DNA from: Cervus elaphus
Taxonomy: Eukaryota; Chordata; Mammalia; Artiodactyla; Cervidae
Assembly: GCF_910594005.1 (NCBI RefSeq)
Contig: NC_057824.1
Location: forward strand, 24,393,314 to 24,457,313
Length of the DNA stretch: 64,000 nucleotides
Direction: 5' to 3'
Every line of letters starts with the position of its first letter. Position 1 is the stretch's first letter. Shown here one piece after another: positions 32,906-43,520 of the stretch. Below the pieces are notes generated by a model that did not search any database, was not told where the DNA came from, and saw nothing but the letters and a program-made list of their open reading frames with translations. The position numbers and the translations under genes are program-made.

Positions 32906-33127
32906 TGAAGAGGAAAGGGAACTGAAGTTGTGAAAGGCAGAAAGAGCATTGGTGGCCAGCAGTCCTTGACACTGGTCCTTTGGCTATGAACCTTTTCTCA
33001 CATGGTTTTTGTAAAGATCTAGCGACATGATTGTAAAAGCGTAATATAATCTCTGAAATGTTACACAAACGTGAGAAACATCACCCTGCTTTGAAATCAG
33101 TAATTTGAGTGCGGACTACCAATCCAA

Positions 33128-33352
33128 AAGGCCTGATTTTTTTTTTTTTAATTTGGCTGCATCGGGTCGTAGTTTCAGCACACGATGTCTTCACTGCATC
33201 ATGTGGGATCTCTCCTCGCACCTCACAGACTCTAGCTGTGGCTCGCAGGCTTAGTTGCACCATGGCATGTGGGATCTTCGTTCCCTGACCAGGAGTCAAA
33301 TCTGCGTCCTCTGCATTGCAAGGCAGATTCTTGCCACTGGACCACCAGGGAA
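33128..33352 (-). mobile_element. Long CHR-type SINE, antisense
   Basis: A T-run at 33138-33149, then 'ttggctgcatcgggtcgtag', 'gcatgtgggatcttcgttcc' and the reversed head 'gaccaccagggaaatg'. Confidence 0.85.
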
Positions 33353-34133
33353 ATGTTGTATTTTCAAAACCAGTTCTAAACTAGTAGGACTGTCACGAAG
33401 CTGTCATCTTTGCCTAACGACCAGATTATCTCATTTGTGTCCCATTTAATTATAAAATAGTCCTATTTATGCAACATTTTCCTTAAAGCAATCCAAAAGT
33501 GAAAAAAAGAAATTGGAACCTGCAGCACATTCTGGGATAATTTGGAAACCTTGATGCAATCCAGACTCACGTGGCGGCCTCCCCCTTCCCTAAAATGTGC
33601 CTTTTTCCATTTCTTTTTGACTTTGAAGAAACGACTCTGTTCTTGCTGGTAAAACAGCCGCCTGTTCCCTTTTCTTTCCTGTAAATCATGAGATAAGTTT
33701 GCATTTCATACCTTTCCAGAAATCTCTGTTGATTGTGGTCTGACCTCAGAATCATGACTTCTGGGAAAGAAAGTAGGTATTAGAATCACTGCCGCAAGCC
33801 TTTGTTGAAAACCTCTGAAGTTGTGTCCATGTTGTGACCCCAAGACAGAAAACAGGTGAACGCTACCTGCAGGTCACTTCCTGGTACTGGGTGATGACAT
33901 GTCAGCCGCTCTGTCCAGCTCACTACAGGCACTTTTAAAAATTTGATCCCAAATGCCCCATGTTATTTCTTGGAGATGATTAGGGCTAGAGTGCTCCTCT
34001 TTTTGTGTTGTCAAAACCGGCGAGGTGGGGGTCTGGAGATAAATGCTTGGAGTCATTCCTGGTGCTATAACTTAATAAGGCCAGCTCCCGTGAATTGAGC
34101 AATTACTTTGTATCAGCCCCTGTGTCAAGCACT
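33353..34133. other. Unique intron sequence
   Basis: No firm repeat match. About 34075-34133 looks like the start of a MIR cut by the next SINE. Confidence 0.45.
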
Positions 34134-34365
34134 GGGCTTCCCAGGTGGCGCTAGTGGTAAAGAACCCACCTGCCAATGCAGGAGACATAAGAGACACATG
34201 TTCCATCCCTGGGTCAGGAAGATCCTCTGGAGGAGGGCACGGCAACCCACTCCAGTATTCTTGCCTGGAGAATCCCCATGGACAGAGGAGCCTGGTGGGC
34301 TACAGTCCACGGGATCACAAAGAGTCGGACATGACTGAGCACCTTAGCACACACGCATGCTAAGC
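34134..34365 (+). mobile_element. Bov-tA SINE
   Basis: A sense, full-length copy from 'gggcttcccaggtggcgcta' to 'catgactgagcaccttagc'. Confidence 0.92.
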
Positions 34366-34384
34366 ATGGCTGTGTGTATTCTTA

Positions 34385-34732
34385 TTTATTTTTTAATAAA
34401 TGTATTTACGGCTCTGCTGGGTCTTTGTTGCTGCAAGAGCTTACTCTAGTTGTGGCGAGGAGGGGCTCCTCTTCGTTGCCGTGTGCGGTCTCCTCATTGT
34501 GGTGGCTTCTCTTGCTGCAGAGAACGGGCTCTAGGGCACGCAGGCTGCAGTTGTCATGGCTCGTGGGCTCAGTAGCCACAACTCCCGAGCTCTAGAGTTC
34601 AGCCTCCATGCTTGTGGTGCACAGGTTTAGTTTCTCCACGGCATGTGGGATCTTCCCAAGTCAGGGATGAAACCCATGTCTCCTGCACTGGCAGGCGGGT
34701 TCTTTACCACTGAGCCACCAGCGAAGCCCTCT
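34385..34732 (-). mobile_element. Long CHR-type SINE, antisense, full length
   Basis: Contains the whole antisense series: 'gctgggtctttgttgctgc', 'tctagttgtggcgagg', 'cttctcttgctgcagag', 'ggcatgtgggatcttccc' and the reversed head ending 'gccaccagcgaagccc'. Confidence 0.9.
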
Positions 34733-34859
34733 CTATGAACAGCCAACTCAGATGCTTCAGTGATATTTCCTTTTTATCTCTTTCAAAAGTAATAACCTTG
34801 TGAGAATTATTCAATGATTGACTACCTAATTTTCCACTTAATTGTTGTATTTTCATCTC

Positions 34860-35960
34860 AATTCATTCTAAAGGAGATTTAAATGGTGAACAAAAAGGTA
34901 CATGTCCATCATGCACACACAACACAGAATCATAAAATATAATTAATAAAATAAAAAAGGCTGTGAAAAGGAAGAAGGTAATTGGAATCTGCTTCACTTT
35001 ACTGTACTTTGTGTAAATTTTCTTATGCCAGCACTTTAATAATAGGAAAATACAGCTCAGTACCTTTAAATATTTTATTGACAATATACTAATGTATCAA
35101 GATATTTTCAGGCAAATAGATATATATGACCTTAACTCATGATTGCTAATGTACTGTAGATATTATCATGATGTAATGTTGTACATTCTTTTTGTTTAAA
35201 AATCTGTTATTATCCTGAATAACTTCTACATTGCTCCACATACACACAACTTTATGTTACGTGGTACAACATAAAAGAAAAATTTTAGTTAGCAGGCACC
35301 TTTGAAATATGCTTGAAGTAGAAATGTGGTATTTTCATCTGCGACACCAACAGGACCTACACTGAGTCCATGAGATGCTATTCAGATTTATCTACAAAAC
35401 TGACTGTTTCAGTACTTTCAGCCCCACCTTAAAGATACCAAGTCAATGACTGCCAATTCCATTAGGGGGTTCTTTTAACAAAATCATAAACCAAAATATT
35501 TCCTCACTTAAACAATATTTATTTATGGTGGAGTTTCCAAAATATCTTATATCTTGAAATCATCCACTAAGTACTATTTTGTGCTTAGATTAAAAATGTA
35601 TTTCTTAAAATGTTAAAATATATACCACTAGGCAGTATTGTTATATTTTATTTAACACAGTATAATCAAAGGACTAAAGAGAAAAGCAAAGCAGTTAAAT
35701 ATACATAAAACTTGCTATAACTTATTTACATCTATTCTAATGTTTTAAAGAAAAAAACCAAAAGCACTAAGCAGAGATGATATTTTGATAAGCAATATTT
35801 ATAAAAAATATAAGTTAAGCATTGCAACAAGCTACCTTTGATGAACTGCCCCTATAAGAAATAATATCATTGGAACTATATATCTAAAGCAAAGATGAAG
35901 GAAAAGAAGAAAAAAAAGAAAGAATAAATTGCAGTAGTGACTTTTTAAATACACTTTCTT
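34860..35960. other. AT-rich island of unknown origin
   Basis: About 1.1 kb of strongly AT-rich sequence inside an otherwise GC-rich intron. No SINE or L1 phrase is recognised and no long frame is present on either strand. It looks like the 3' UTR of an AT-rich mRNA, so a processed pseudogene is possible. A reversed AATAAA lies near 35085-35095 (ATTTTATTGA), and an A-rich stretch at 35890-35930 could be a tail in the other orientation. I could not name a parent gene. Confidence 0.35.
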
Positions 35961-36439
35961 ATAAAGTGAAGCCCTATATTCTTATTTAATTCCCACTGCA
36001 GTGTGTGAGGAACAGGTTCTTTTCCTCCGTGTTGCACCCTGGGAATCCCAGGCTCTGGGCAACACAGGCAGGCAGCATCCCCGGGCTGAGGCTTTAACCT
36101 GTCTGTTTCCAGAGCCCTCACTCACACTCAGGTACGGTGCCTCTATCTCCCTCTCAGCACCCTGGCACTCAGACCCGCCCCACACCCCCAGCCTCCCGTC
36201 CCTTCTCCGAAGAGAGCCGTGAAGTTGCAGCAGTCTCCTGAGATGGAGGGCAGCTCAGATACCCAGAACCCCGTTGGCACCCTCTCCCTAAGCACGGCCG
36301 TGGACCACAGCGCCCTCCTCCTAGTGACAGGCCATGTGCCCTCCACGGGCCCGGACGGGGCCCCCAAGAGATGCTCCCGCCAGTTCCGTTTAGGAGGCAG
36401 GATGTGCTTCTGTCCAAAGCAGTGCTATCTCGATTATTT
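35961..36439. other. Unique intron sequence
   Basis: No recognised repeat or exon. Confidence 0.5.
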
Positions 36440-36800
36440 ATTAATTGTGAAAGGGAGGGGAAAAAAAAAAAGAATAGGGTTTCCTGGAAAGGGATAAAAG
36501 TTCAATATGATAAACTCCCGAAAAGCAATCAAAGGCCAAAGAGGGCAGAAAAATAAAGGACGGAGAGAGTAAGAGATGATGAATCAAAGCGGCAGGCGTG
36601 CGAGCAGCACCCCGGGAAGGGGCCATATTTCACGGCTGCGGAGCTGCAGCGGAGCAGGAGCCGACGGGGGCGGCGGTGGAAGTGAGTCAGAGAGAGCGGG
36701 ACTCGGTCCCCCAAGGTCGCCAGGGCGCTGGGGATGAGCTGGCGACGACAGGGATGGATGGAGCCGTTCGTGTGTCCCTGTGGCCGCAAGCCTCTTGTGT
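36440..36800 (+). promoter_or_regulatory. Candidate enhancer: TCF/LEF and AP-1 motif cluster
   Basis: Repeat-free sequence with ATCAAAGG at 36528-36535, ATCAAAG at 36583-36589, a perfect AP-1 site TGAGTCA at 36683-36689, and a local CpG-richer stretch with a GC box at 36666-36674. Motif presence alone does not prove function. Confidence 0.3.
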
Positions 36801-36849
36801 GCCTTTGTGGCTTAAATGCATGAATGTAGAAAATTGTCAATGGGAACTG

Positions 36850-37009
36850 TTAAGCTACAAGAAGATTCCTTCCCCCCGACCCCTCCTCTGCCCATGCTGT
36901 GCTGCTTGGGATATCTTAGTTCCCTGACCAAGGACTGAACCCATGCCCTTGGCAGTGAAAGCAGAGTCCTAACCTCTGGACCGCCAGGGAATTAAGCTAC
37001 AGAAGAAGA
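36850..37009 (-). mobile_element. CHR-type SINE, antisense, with TSD
   Basis: The body 'atatcttagttccctgacc' runs to the reversed head 'gaccgccagggaa'. It is flanked by TTAAGCTACAAGAAGA (36850-36865) and a near copy TTAAGCTACAGAAGAAGA (36992-37009). Confidence 0.85.
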
Positions 37010-37125
37010 TATCACCCCAGTCTCTCCACCCCTCCACTCCACCACTAGTATTTCCATTTACTTCTCATCTGTTACTTTTCTCTGTTTTTCTTCTCTTTCT
37101 CTTTTTCCCCAATTTTTAGTTACCT

Positions 37126-37286
37126 AGGAAATACATTCCCCTGGAGGAGGGTACAGCAACCCACTCCAGCATTCTTGTCTAAAGAATCCCATGGACAGAG
37201 GAGCCTGGCGGGCTACAGTCCATGGGGTCACACAGAGTCAGACACGACTGAAGCGACTTAGCACAACACAACACAAGGAAATACAT
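37126..37286 (+). mobile_element. 5'-truncated Bov-tA with TSD
   Basis: The copy lacks the tRNA head and begins at 'tcccctggaggagggtac'. It is flanked by perfect AGGAAATACAT at 37126-37136 and 37276-37286. Confidence 0.92.
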
Positions 37287-37752
37287 GAGTTGACTCTTCA
37301 TTTTTAAAAGAAATTAAAATGTTACAAACAGGACCTAAGTCCCCTCCCCCGCCCCCGCCATGCTCCCCACTCCCCAGACATCCACAGTTTGGCTCATCTC
37401 TTTCCAGATCCGTCCCCGTGCAGTTACATGTCCGCCCATGGCCAGTGGGTAGCACGGGGCCTCAGCCCTCTCTGCGATTCTGAAGTCCACACAGCGCTGA
37501 GCACCACGAGGCTTTTCATAAGTCACTTGATGGCAGAACCTGCCCTGAACTATCGATAGGCTATTTGTAAGACTTACAGCCACCATCTATTGTGACTAGA
37601 CTTGGTTTTATTCCCTGCAGAAATTTAATCAATTTGGTTTTCAGCCACCTGAGACCCAGGTGAGGATGTGACCTAGTATATATGTGTGTGCCCCATGGCC
37701 TTTTAACCCTTAAAGAGTCTATAAAGCCCAGAACACCTCCAACCTCAAGGGT

Positions 37753-37812
37753 TTAATTGTTTCTTGTTATGGCCAACTGGGCTTTCCAGGTGATGCTAGT
37801 GGTAAAGAGGTT
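37753..37812 (+). repeat. Short SINE-head fragment in a local duplication
   Basis: Positions 37753-37809 match 38753-38809 with about three mismatches, including 23 identical non-SINE bases (37753-37775 against 38753-38775). The SINE head stops after 'gctagtggtaaagag'. Confidence 0.8.
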
Positions 37813-37904
37813 GGAGGGTTTAGGATAAGAAGGTGTTATGGATCTGTAGCTGTCTTATGATTTGAGCTGCCCTTTTTTTTTCTTAACCTAAACCTTTATT
37901 TTTT

Positions 37905-38130
37905 TTTTTAACCCAAACAGAATCATTGTTCTGCATACCCTTCTGCAGCTTGATTTTCAGGCACCATAGTGAATCAAAAATCTTTCTGTGTTAATGCGTA
38001 TAGATTTCACTCATCCTTTTTCAGGGTTGTGTAATATTCCATAGTTCCTTTCTCTGGGCATTTTGGTTGTTTCCTGGCTTGCCATCGCAGACGCTGCTGC
38101 AGTGGGCACCCTTGGACACACGTGAACCTG
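37905..38130 (-). mobile_element. Old L1-type 3' region, antisense
   Basis: 'gttgtgtaatattccatag', 'gcattttggttgtttcctgg' and neighbouring text are those of antisense L1M. Confidence 0.6.
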
Positions 38131-38445
38131 AGGATCAGAATTGCTGTGTTGTCTGGGTTTTTGGCTTTGTTTTGTTTGTTGGTTTTTCCCTTCTCCCTAC
38201 CCCCATACGCCTGCTATGCCCTATACAACAGAGGATTCCTTTTTTTTTTTTTGTAATTTAACTATAGTTGATTTATAATATTATGTTAGATTCAGGCATG
38301 CAGCTTCAGATTCTTTTTCACTGTAGATAATTATGAGATATTAAATGTAGTGCCCTGTGTGTATAGAGACTCCTTGTTGTGTAAGGGTTTTGTTGGGTTT
38401 GTTTTTGGGGGTTTTTTGGTACTTTTATTTTGTGTTGGAGTATGG

Positions 38446-38757
38446 GCTTCCCTCATAGCTCAGTTGGTAAAGAGTCCACCTGCAGTGCAGGAGACCCTGG
38501 TTCGATCCCTGGGTCGGGAAGATGCCCTGGAGAAGGGGTAGGCTACCCACTCCAGTATTCTTGGACTTCCCTGGTGGCTCAGCTGGTAAAGAATCCGCCT
38601 GCAATGTGGGAGACCTGGGTTCAATCCCTGGGTTGGGAAGATCCCCTGGAGAAGGGAACAGGTACCCACTCCAGTATTCTGGCCTAGAGAATTCCATGGA
38701 TTGTGTAGTCCATGGGTTTGCAAAGAGTCGGACGTGACTGAGCAACTTTCACTTAAT
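38446..38757 (+). mobile_element. BOV-A2 dimeric SINE
   Basis: Two tandem heads start near 38449 and 38566. It ends 'gactgagcaactttcactt'. Confidence 0.9.
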
Positions 38758-38775
38758 TGTTTCTTGTTATGGCCA

Positions 38776-38998
38776 GTTGGGCTTTCCAGGTGACGCTAGT
38801 GGTAAAGAATCTGCTCGCAGTGCAGGAGACACAGGGATGCAGGTTTGATCCCTGGGTCAGAAAGATCCCCTGGAGGAGGGCATGGCAACCCACTCCAGTA
38901 TTCTTTCCTGGAGAATCCCATGGACAGAGGAGCCTGGATGGCTACAGTCCATAGGGTCACACAGTGTCAGGCACAACCGAAGTGACTTGGCACATACG
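38776..38998 (+). mobile_element. Bov-tA SINE
   Basis: A sense copy from 'tgggctttccaggtgacgc' to 'accgaagtgacttggcac', preceded by the 23-base segment shared with 37753. Confidence 0.9.
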
Positions 38999-39379
38999 TG
39001 TGCATGGTCGATTAGCAATGTTGTGATAGTTTCAGGTGCAGCGAAGGGAATCAGCCATACATAAAAGTGGATCCATTCTCCCCTCACCGCCCCTCCCCTC
39101 CAGGCTGCCATATAACGCTGAGCAGAGTTCCTTGTGCTCTAAGTAAGTCCTTGTTGGTTATCCATTTTAAATACCACAGTGTGTACATGTCCATTCCAAA
39201 CTCCCTAACTGTCCTTCCACCCCAGCAGCCATAATCTCACTTTCTAAGTCTGTGAGTCTCTTTCTAAGGGTTTTGTTTTTAATGGCATTGCTGTCATGCC
39301 AGAAGCATTTCCCCAGGCTGCCAAACCCCTCTTCCTAGTACTTCATTTTCAAGGGCTACATAATAGTCTGGGACTGAGT

Positions 39380-39469
39380 ATTCATTTCTTACAGCTGCTG
39401 TGACAAAGTACCACAAACTGGGTGGCTTCAAACATCAGAAATATGTTGTCTCACAGTTCTGAGAGTGAG
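39380..39469. repeat. Old interspersed repeat fragment, family not named
   Basis: 'agctgctgtgacaaagtacc' and 'acaaactgggtggcttcaaa' belong to a common mammalian repeat that I recognise but cannot name with certainty. Confidence 0.55.
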
Positions 39470-39802
39470 GGGCGTCCCTGGTGGCTCAGCTGGTAGAGAA
39501 TCCGCGAGCAATGCAGGAGACCCTGGTTTGATTCTTGAGTCGGATAGATCTCCTGGAGAGAGAAAGGCTACCCACTCGGGTATTTTTGGGCTTTCCTGGT
39601 GACTCAGATGGCAAAGAATCTGCCTGCTATACAGGAGAACCAGGTTCAATCCCTGGGTTGGGAAGATCCTGGAGAAGGGAACAGTTACCCACTCCAGTAT
39701 TCTGGCCTGGAGAATCCCATGAACAGAGGAAGCTGGCAGGGTATAGTCCATGGGATCACAGAACGTCAGACACAAGTTAAAAATTGAGCATTCACACACA
39801 CA
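39470..39802 (+). mobile_element. BOV-A2 dimeric SINE
   Basis: Two tandem heads start near 39471 and 39590. It closes with 'gaacgtcagacacaagtt' and a short CACACA tail. Confidence 0.88.
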
Positions 39803-39921
39803 GGTTGTTTCTACTGCGTTGTGAACCACCCTGAGATGAACATCCTTACACAGAAATCTTTGTCCAGGTCTCCAGTGATTCCTTTAGAAACCATTCTGTA
39901 GTACTAATCGGAATGCCTGTA

Positions 39922-40067
39922 CTTAAGGCTCTTTTGTTTGTTTGTTTTTTCTGGCTGTGTCATTCGGCTTGTGGGATCTTGGTTCCCTGACCAGGAATCG
40001 AACCCATGTCCCTTGTATTGGAAGCACAGAATCCTGTGGACCATCAGGGAGATCCTTTAAGGTTCTT
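39922..40067 (-). mobile_element. CHR-type SINE, antisense, with TSD
   Basis: A TTTGTTTGTTTG tail, then 'gggatcttggttccctgacc' and the reversed head 'catcagggagatcc'. The flanks TTAAGGCTCTT (left) and TTAAGGTTCTT (right) form an imperfect TSD. Confidence 0.87.
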
Positions 40068-40369
40068 GAGAGCCCCTTGCCAGGTTGCTTTCCAGAAAGC
40101 AAAGGGGGGGAATACCCCTCAGGTCCCACCTAGACCCCATATGTTCATCCCCCAGGGCTCTCCAGAGATGCCAGCCTGCTCAGCCCCCCAGGGCAAATCC
40201 TCTCCATGGCAGGTGCGTACGTGCTACCAGCGTGGGCATGCACATCCTTTCTAGTAAGACTCATTTTTATTTTATTTCTTATTCCTGCCAAAGGGAGAGA
40301 GAGAGAGTCCACAGGTTAACAGCAAATAGAAACCATAGCTCCAAGTGCCTGTTCTCTTGCAACTGAGTC

Positions 40370-42440
40370 TACGAATAAACGTTTCAGAGATAGCGGGCTC
40401 TCGGTGCATCAGGCACGAAATCAATCAGTGAAATCTCACTCACAGGGCAGCCTGCCAAGCGAGACCAGAAGAGAAAGTAAGTCCTCTGGTCGGTTCAGCC
40501 CGTAAGCCCCTGAGCAGTCTACATCATCTCACGCCCCGCAACGGCAATCACGTGACACCGCTTTGGGGGGCAGACTGCGGGGAGCGGGTGGTCAGGAGCC
40601 ATTCGAAACCAGCCAACCTGAAGGCTTCTAGGGGTTAATTTTGAGAGCTGGAGCCAAGTGAAGACCTCGGGAGATTGGAGCTCAATTCATGGGGGCTCCA
40701 GGGGGTGAGGCAGCAGGAGAACGGTGGCGGGAGCCCAGGGGGCTTCGTGTGAAGTGAGGACCACAGGACAGGGCTGAGTGCTCGAGGACCGCCAGCGAGG
40801 GAGGGGCGTCCGAAGACGAGACGCTTCCCTCGGCATGACGAGGGCCAACTGAGCGCAGAAACCAGAGCGCAGGATGCAGGGAAGGATAAATTTAGCCGGC
40901 GTTTCAGGGGAAAACATCGATCTCAAATGTAGCCCTGTCTTTTAAAAGAAAGTGGAAGCTGCAGGCCGGTCATTTGGGACAATTTCCCCTGAACAGATAA
41001 AAGCCCATGCAAAAGGACCACTTGTAGCCGGTTTATTCCTCCTGGCAGGTCCAGGGGATCTTCTTTGGACAGGAGGGTGGCTGGTTTCCCCCAGGGCATG
41101 ATGGATGGTCCACCCTCCACCCCCCACTCCTTCCCCAGAAAAGGTGCCGCCCCGTTGCCTTCTGGGAAGATTGGAGGTTTCTATTTCCAATCCAAAGCGT
41201 TGGTCGCCACAAGGAGTGGGGCCAGACTGCGGACATCTGATGAGCCTGTGTGTCAGCGGGGCCATGGCCAGCCCCCGAGCCTGTTGTCCCATCACCGACC
41301 AGAGGACCTCTGGTGGCTGTAGACAGGGTTTGTTTCTTTTTAAACTGGGCGCTTCTGACACTCACGTAGCACCACAGACATCTCATTTCTACCTGGGCAA
41401 AGCAGAGGGAACCGCAGTTCCAACCCAACAAAAGAGCGCCCTGTCTGAGTGACGCTTCCCCAGCCTCGCCCGCCCGGTGGCAACGGGCATCTTTATGCAG
41501 CCTCGCTCCGACACTGCTCGCTTGTTTGGAAGGGGAAGAGAGGCCGGTCTGTCAATATTTGGGGCACTAATCATCCGCGTTCGGGCGCCAGGGGTCATTG
41601 AAAGGCTGAGACGTTTCCAGGAATTCATGGCTCTAAAAACGTAGGGCTGACCGTAAAGGATTTCCAGCAAGGGTCTGAGAGAAAGAAACCCAAATCTCAG
41701 CCCCGCCCCCACTCACTGTCCATTGTGTCTCGGATTCTTTGGAAGAAGTGAAGTCAATGCACACGGCGATGCGGGTCCAAGTTAATAATAAATGTGGAGG
41801 AAAGAGAAAGGATGCTCAATATTTAAACATTGCAGAGCGCCTGGTTTGGTTTGCCAGCCACTGCTCTCCGCCCGCTTCCTGGACGGGTCTGTAAAACCCA
41901 GCGTCTTTTTCCCTAACTCTGCAGCCGGTGCTGTAAAGACAGAGGAAAACGGAGCCTTCTCTAGGCAACCCCAGAGTGGCAGTATTTCTGCTTGTTTTCT
42001 GCTGACTTTCTGAAGGGCAGGAAGAGTGATGAGAGTGTGGACACAAGCTTTTCCGACTCATTCGGCATTCAAAGGGAGTTTTTACGCTTTGGGGTCATGT
42101 CTAGAGTTGTCTTCATTTTCCTGTGTTACCTTCTCTTGGAGCTGGTTTGTATTTTAATATAAATTTTCTGCTTTGTTCCTACTTCTGGCTTAACCATGAG
42201 ACACTACCATCACATTGAGGAAACATCTATCCAAGTAGCCCCATGCTAGATGCGTTCCTTAAAAGTTGCCTATGAGGCAGAATTCTGTGAATCAATTCCT
42301 TTTTTCTTCTTGACACACTTTATATAAAAGGAAACGCATTCCTTTGGGGGGAGGCAAAAAACATTTGGCCCCAAGACATAATAAAATCATGCTTAAGGAT
42401 GCAGCAAACTTTAAAGTCTCTTAGTTAAAGGAAATCAATA
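40370..42440. other. Repeat-free intron block with regulatory-type motifs
   Basis: About 2 kb with no SINE or LINE phrase, in a window where such repeats occur every kilobase or so. It contains TCACGTGA (40548-40555), a TFEB/MITF/USF-type E-box palindrome, and TTCCAGGAA (41615-41623), a perfect STAT-type palindrome. No exon or long conserved frame is evident. Conservation would need an alignment. Confidence 0.4.
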
Positions 42441-42734
42441 CTTTTATGATGAAATATTAATAATACTAAAAAAAAATAAGTCAAAACTACAAATGCAGAA
42501 CAGCCAGGGTGATTGTAACGTCGAACGCATTAGCTTAGCATTGGCAAGGAAGCAGAGAGGAGAAACCAGAGCCCACCTGAGAAGCCCCTCCAAGCCCCTG
42601 TAAGCCTCCTTTTCAGGCGTTTTCCATCGAGAAGATACACACCTCTCCTTAGGTGACAGCATCACTCCTGAACATTTTGTTGAAGCTGCTACCTTTTGGA
42701 AACAAAAAGGTGAATCTGAGCCAGAGAGGGGTAC

Positions 42735-42853
42735 ACACACGTGAGCACGCACACGCACACATGTGAGCACACACACACATGTGAGCACACACGCACACAC
42801 TCATGTGAGCACACATGCACACATGTGAGCACACACACATGTGAGCACGCATG

Positions 42854-42890
<37 letters not shown>
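42735..42890 (+). repeat. Composite CA / CACATGTGAG tandem repeat
   Basis: Irregular units of 'cacacatgtgagca' type repeat from about 42735 to 42860, followed by a pure (CA)n run at 42857-42889. Likely hypervariable. Confidence 0.92.
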
Positions 42891-42891
<1 letters not shown>

Positions 42892-42988
42892 GGCACGTGG
42901 GGTCTTAGCTCCCTGACCAGGGATCCAGCCCGTGTCAATCCTGCATCGGAATGTGGACTCTTGACCACTGGACCACCAGGGAAGTCCC
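42891..42988 (-). mobile_element. CHR-type SINE, antisense
   Basis: 'tggcacgtggggtcttagc', 'tccctgaccagggatcc' and the reversed head 'ccaccagggaagtcccc'. The CA-rich repeat on its left occupies the tail position. Confidence 0.85.
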
Positions 42989-43329
42989 CAGTCAGGCGTG
43001 TCTTGAGCCCAAACTTAACAGATGAGATTTCAAGAATCTAGGTGGAAGTAACAAGAAGCTCGTTTTCTCATATACTGTTTTAATACACATCCCTTAAGCT
43101 TAGATACTGACAGCTACTTTTTAAAAGCCCTGCTTCTGTGACAGCGAACAGAAGGAAGGATTCTGCTGTGTGTTGTGCCGTTTTCTCTGTTGAGCTGAGC
43201 CGTTGCTTCTGACACATCCCCCAGGTGTGAAGACCCTCCTAAAAACGAACATCCCCAGTTCTTGCCTCACTGGGCCCAAATTCCAGTTGTACCATAAATG
43301 CCAGCTAAGTGGTCAAAACAGCTCATGCT

Positions 43330-43520
43330 AACTGAACCCTTAGACCGTCGCGACTTGTTCACTCCTCTTGGGCCCTCTGAGGGGAGCTGTGGTCACCTGC
43401 TTTACACGTGAGAGCCATAGGCTTTGTGGGCTAAGTGGTTTCCTTGAGGTCACATGGCCACGCGGGGTGCCCAGACCCCCGAACTCCCTTCACACCTGTA
43501 TGCTGTGTGTCTAGAGTGGG
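43330..43520 (+). mobile_element. MIR-like fragment
   Basis: 'tttccttgaggtcacatgg' with preceding 'acctgctttacacgtgag' follows the MIR core and later region. Confidence 0.5.

Larger units (their letters stand above)
38240..39350 (-). mobile_element. Artiodactyl L1 3' region, antisense, split by SINEs
   Basis: Pieces at 38255-38445 ('ttaactatagttgatttata') and 38999-39350 ('tgtgatagtttcaggtgcag', 'ctaagtctgtgagtctc') are interrupted by one BOV-A2 and one Bov-tA. The join is not clean, so two separate L1 fragments are possible. Confidence 0.65.

Noticed and set aside
42300..42345. TATATAAAAGG with a nearby AAAGGAA/TTCCTTT inverted repeat
   Set aside because: Lies in AT-rich sequence without GC boxes or other promoter signs; chance is the simpler explanation.
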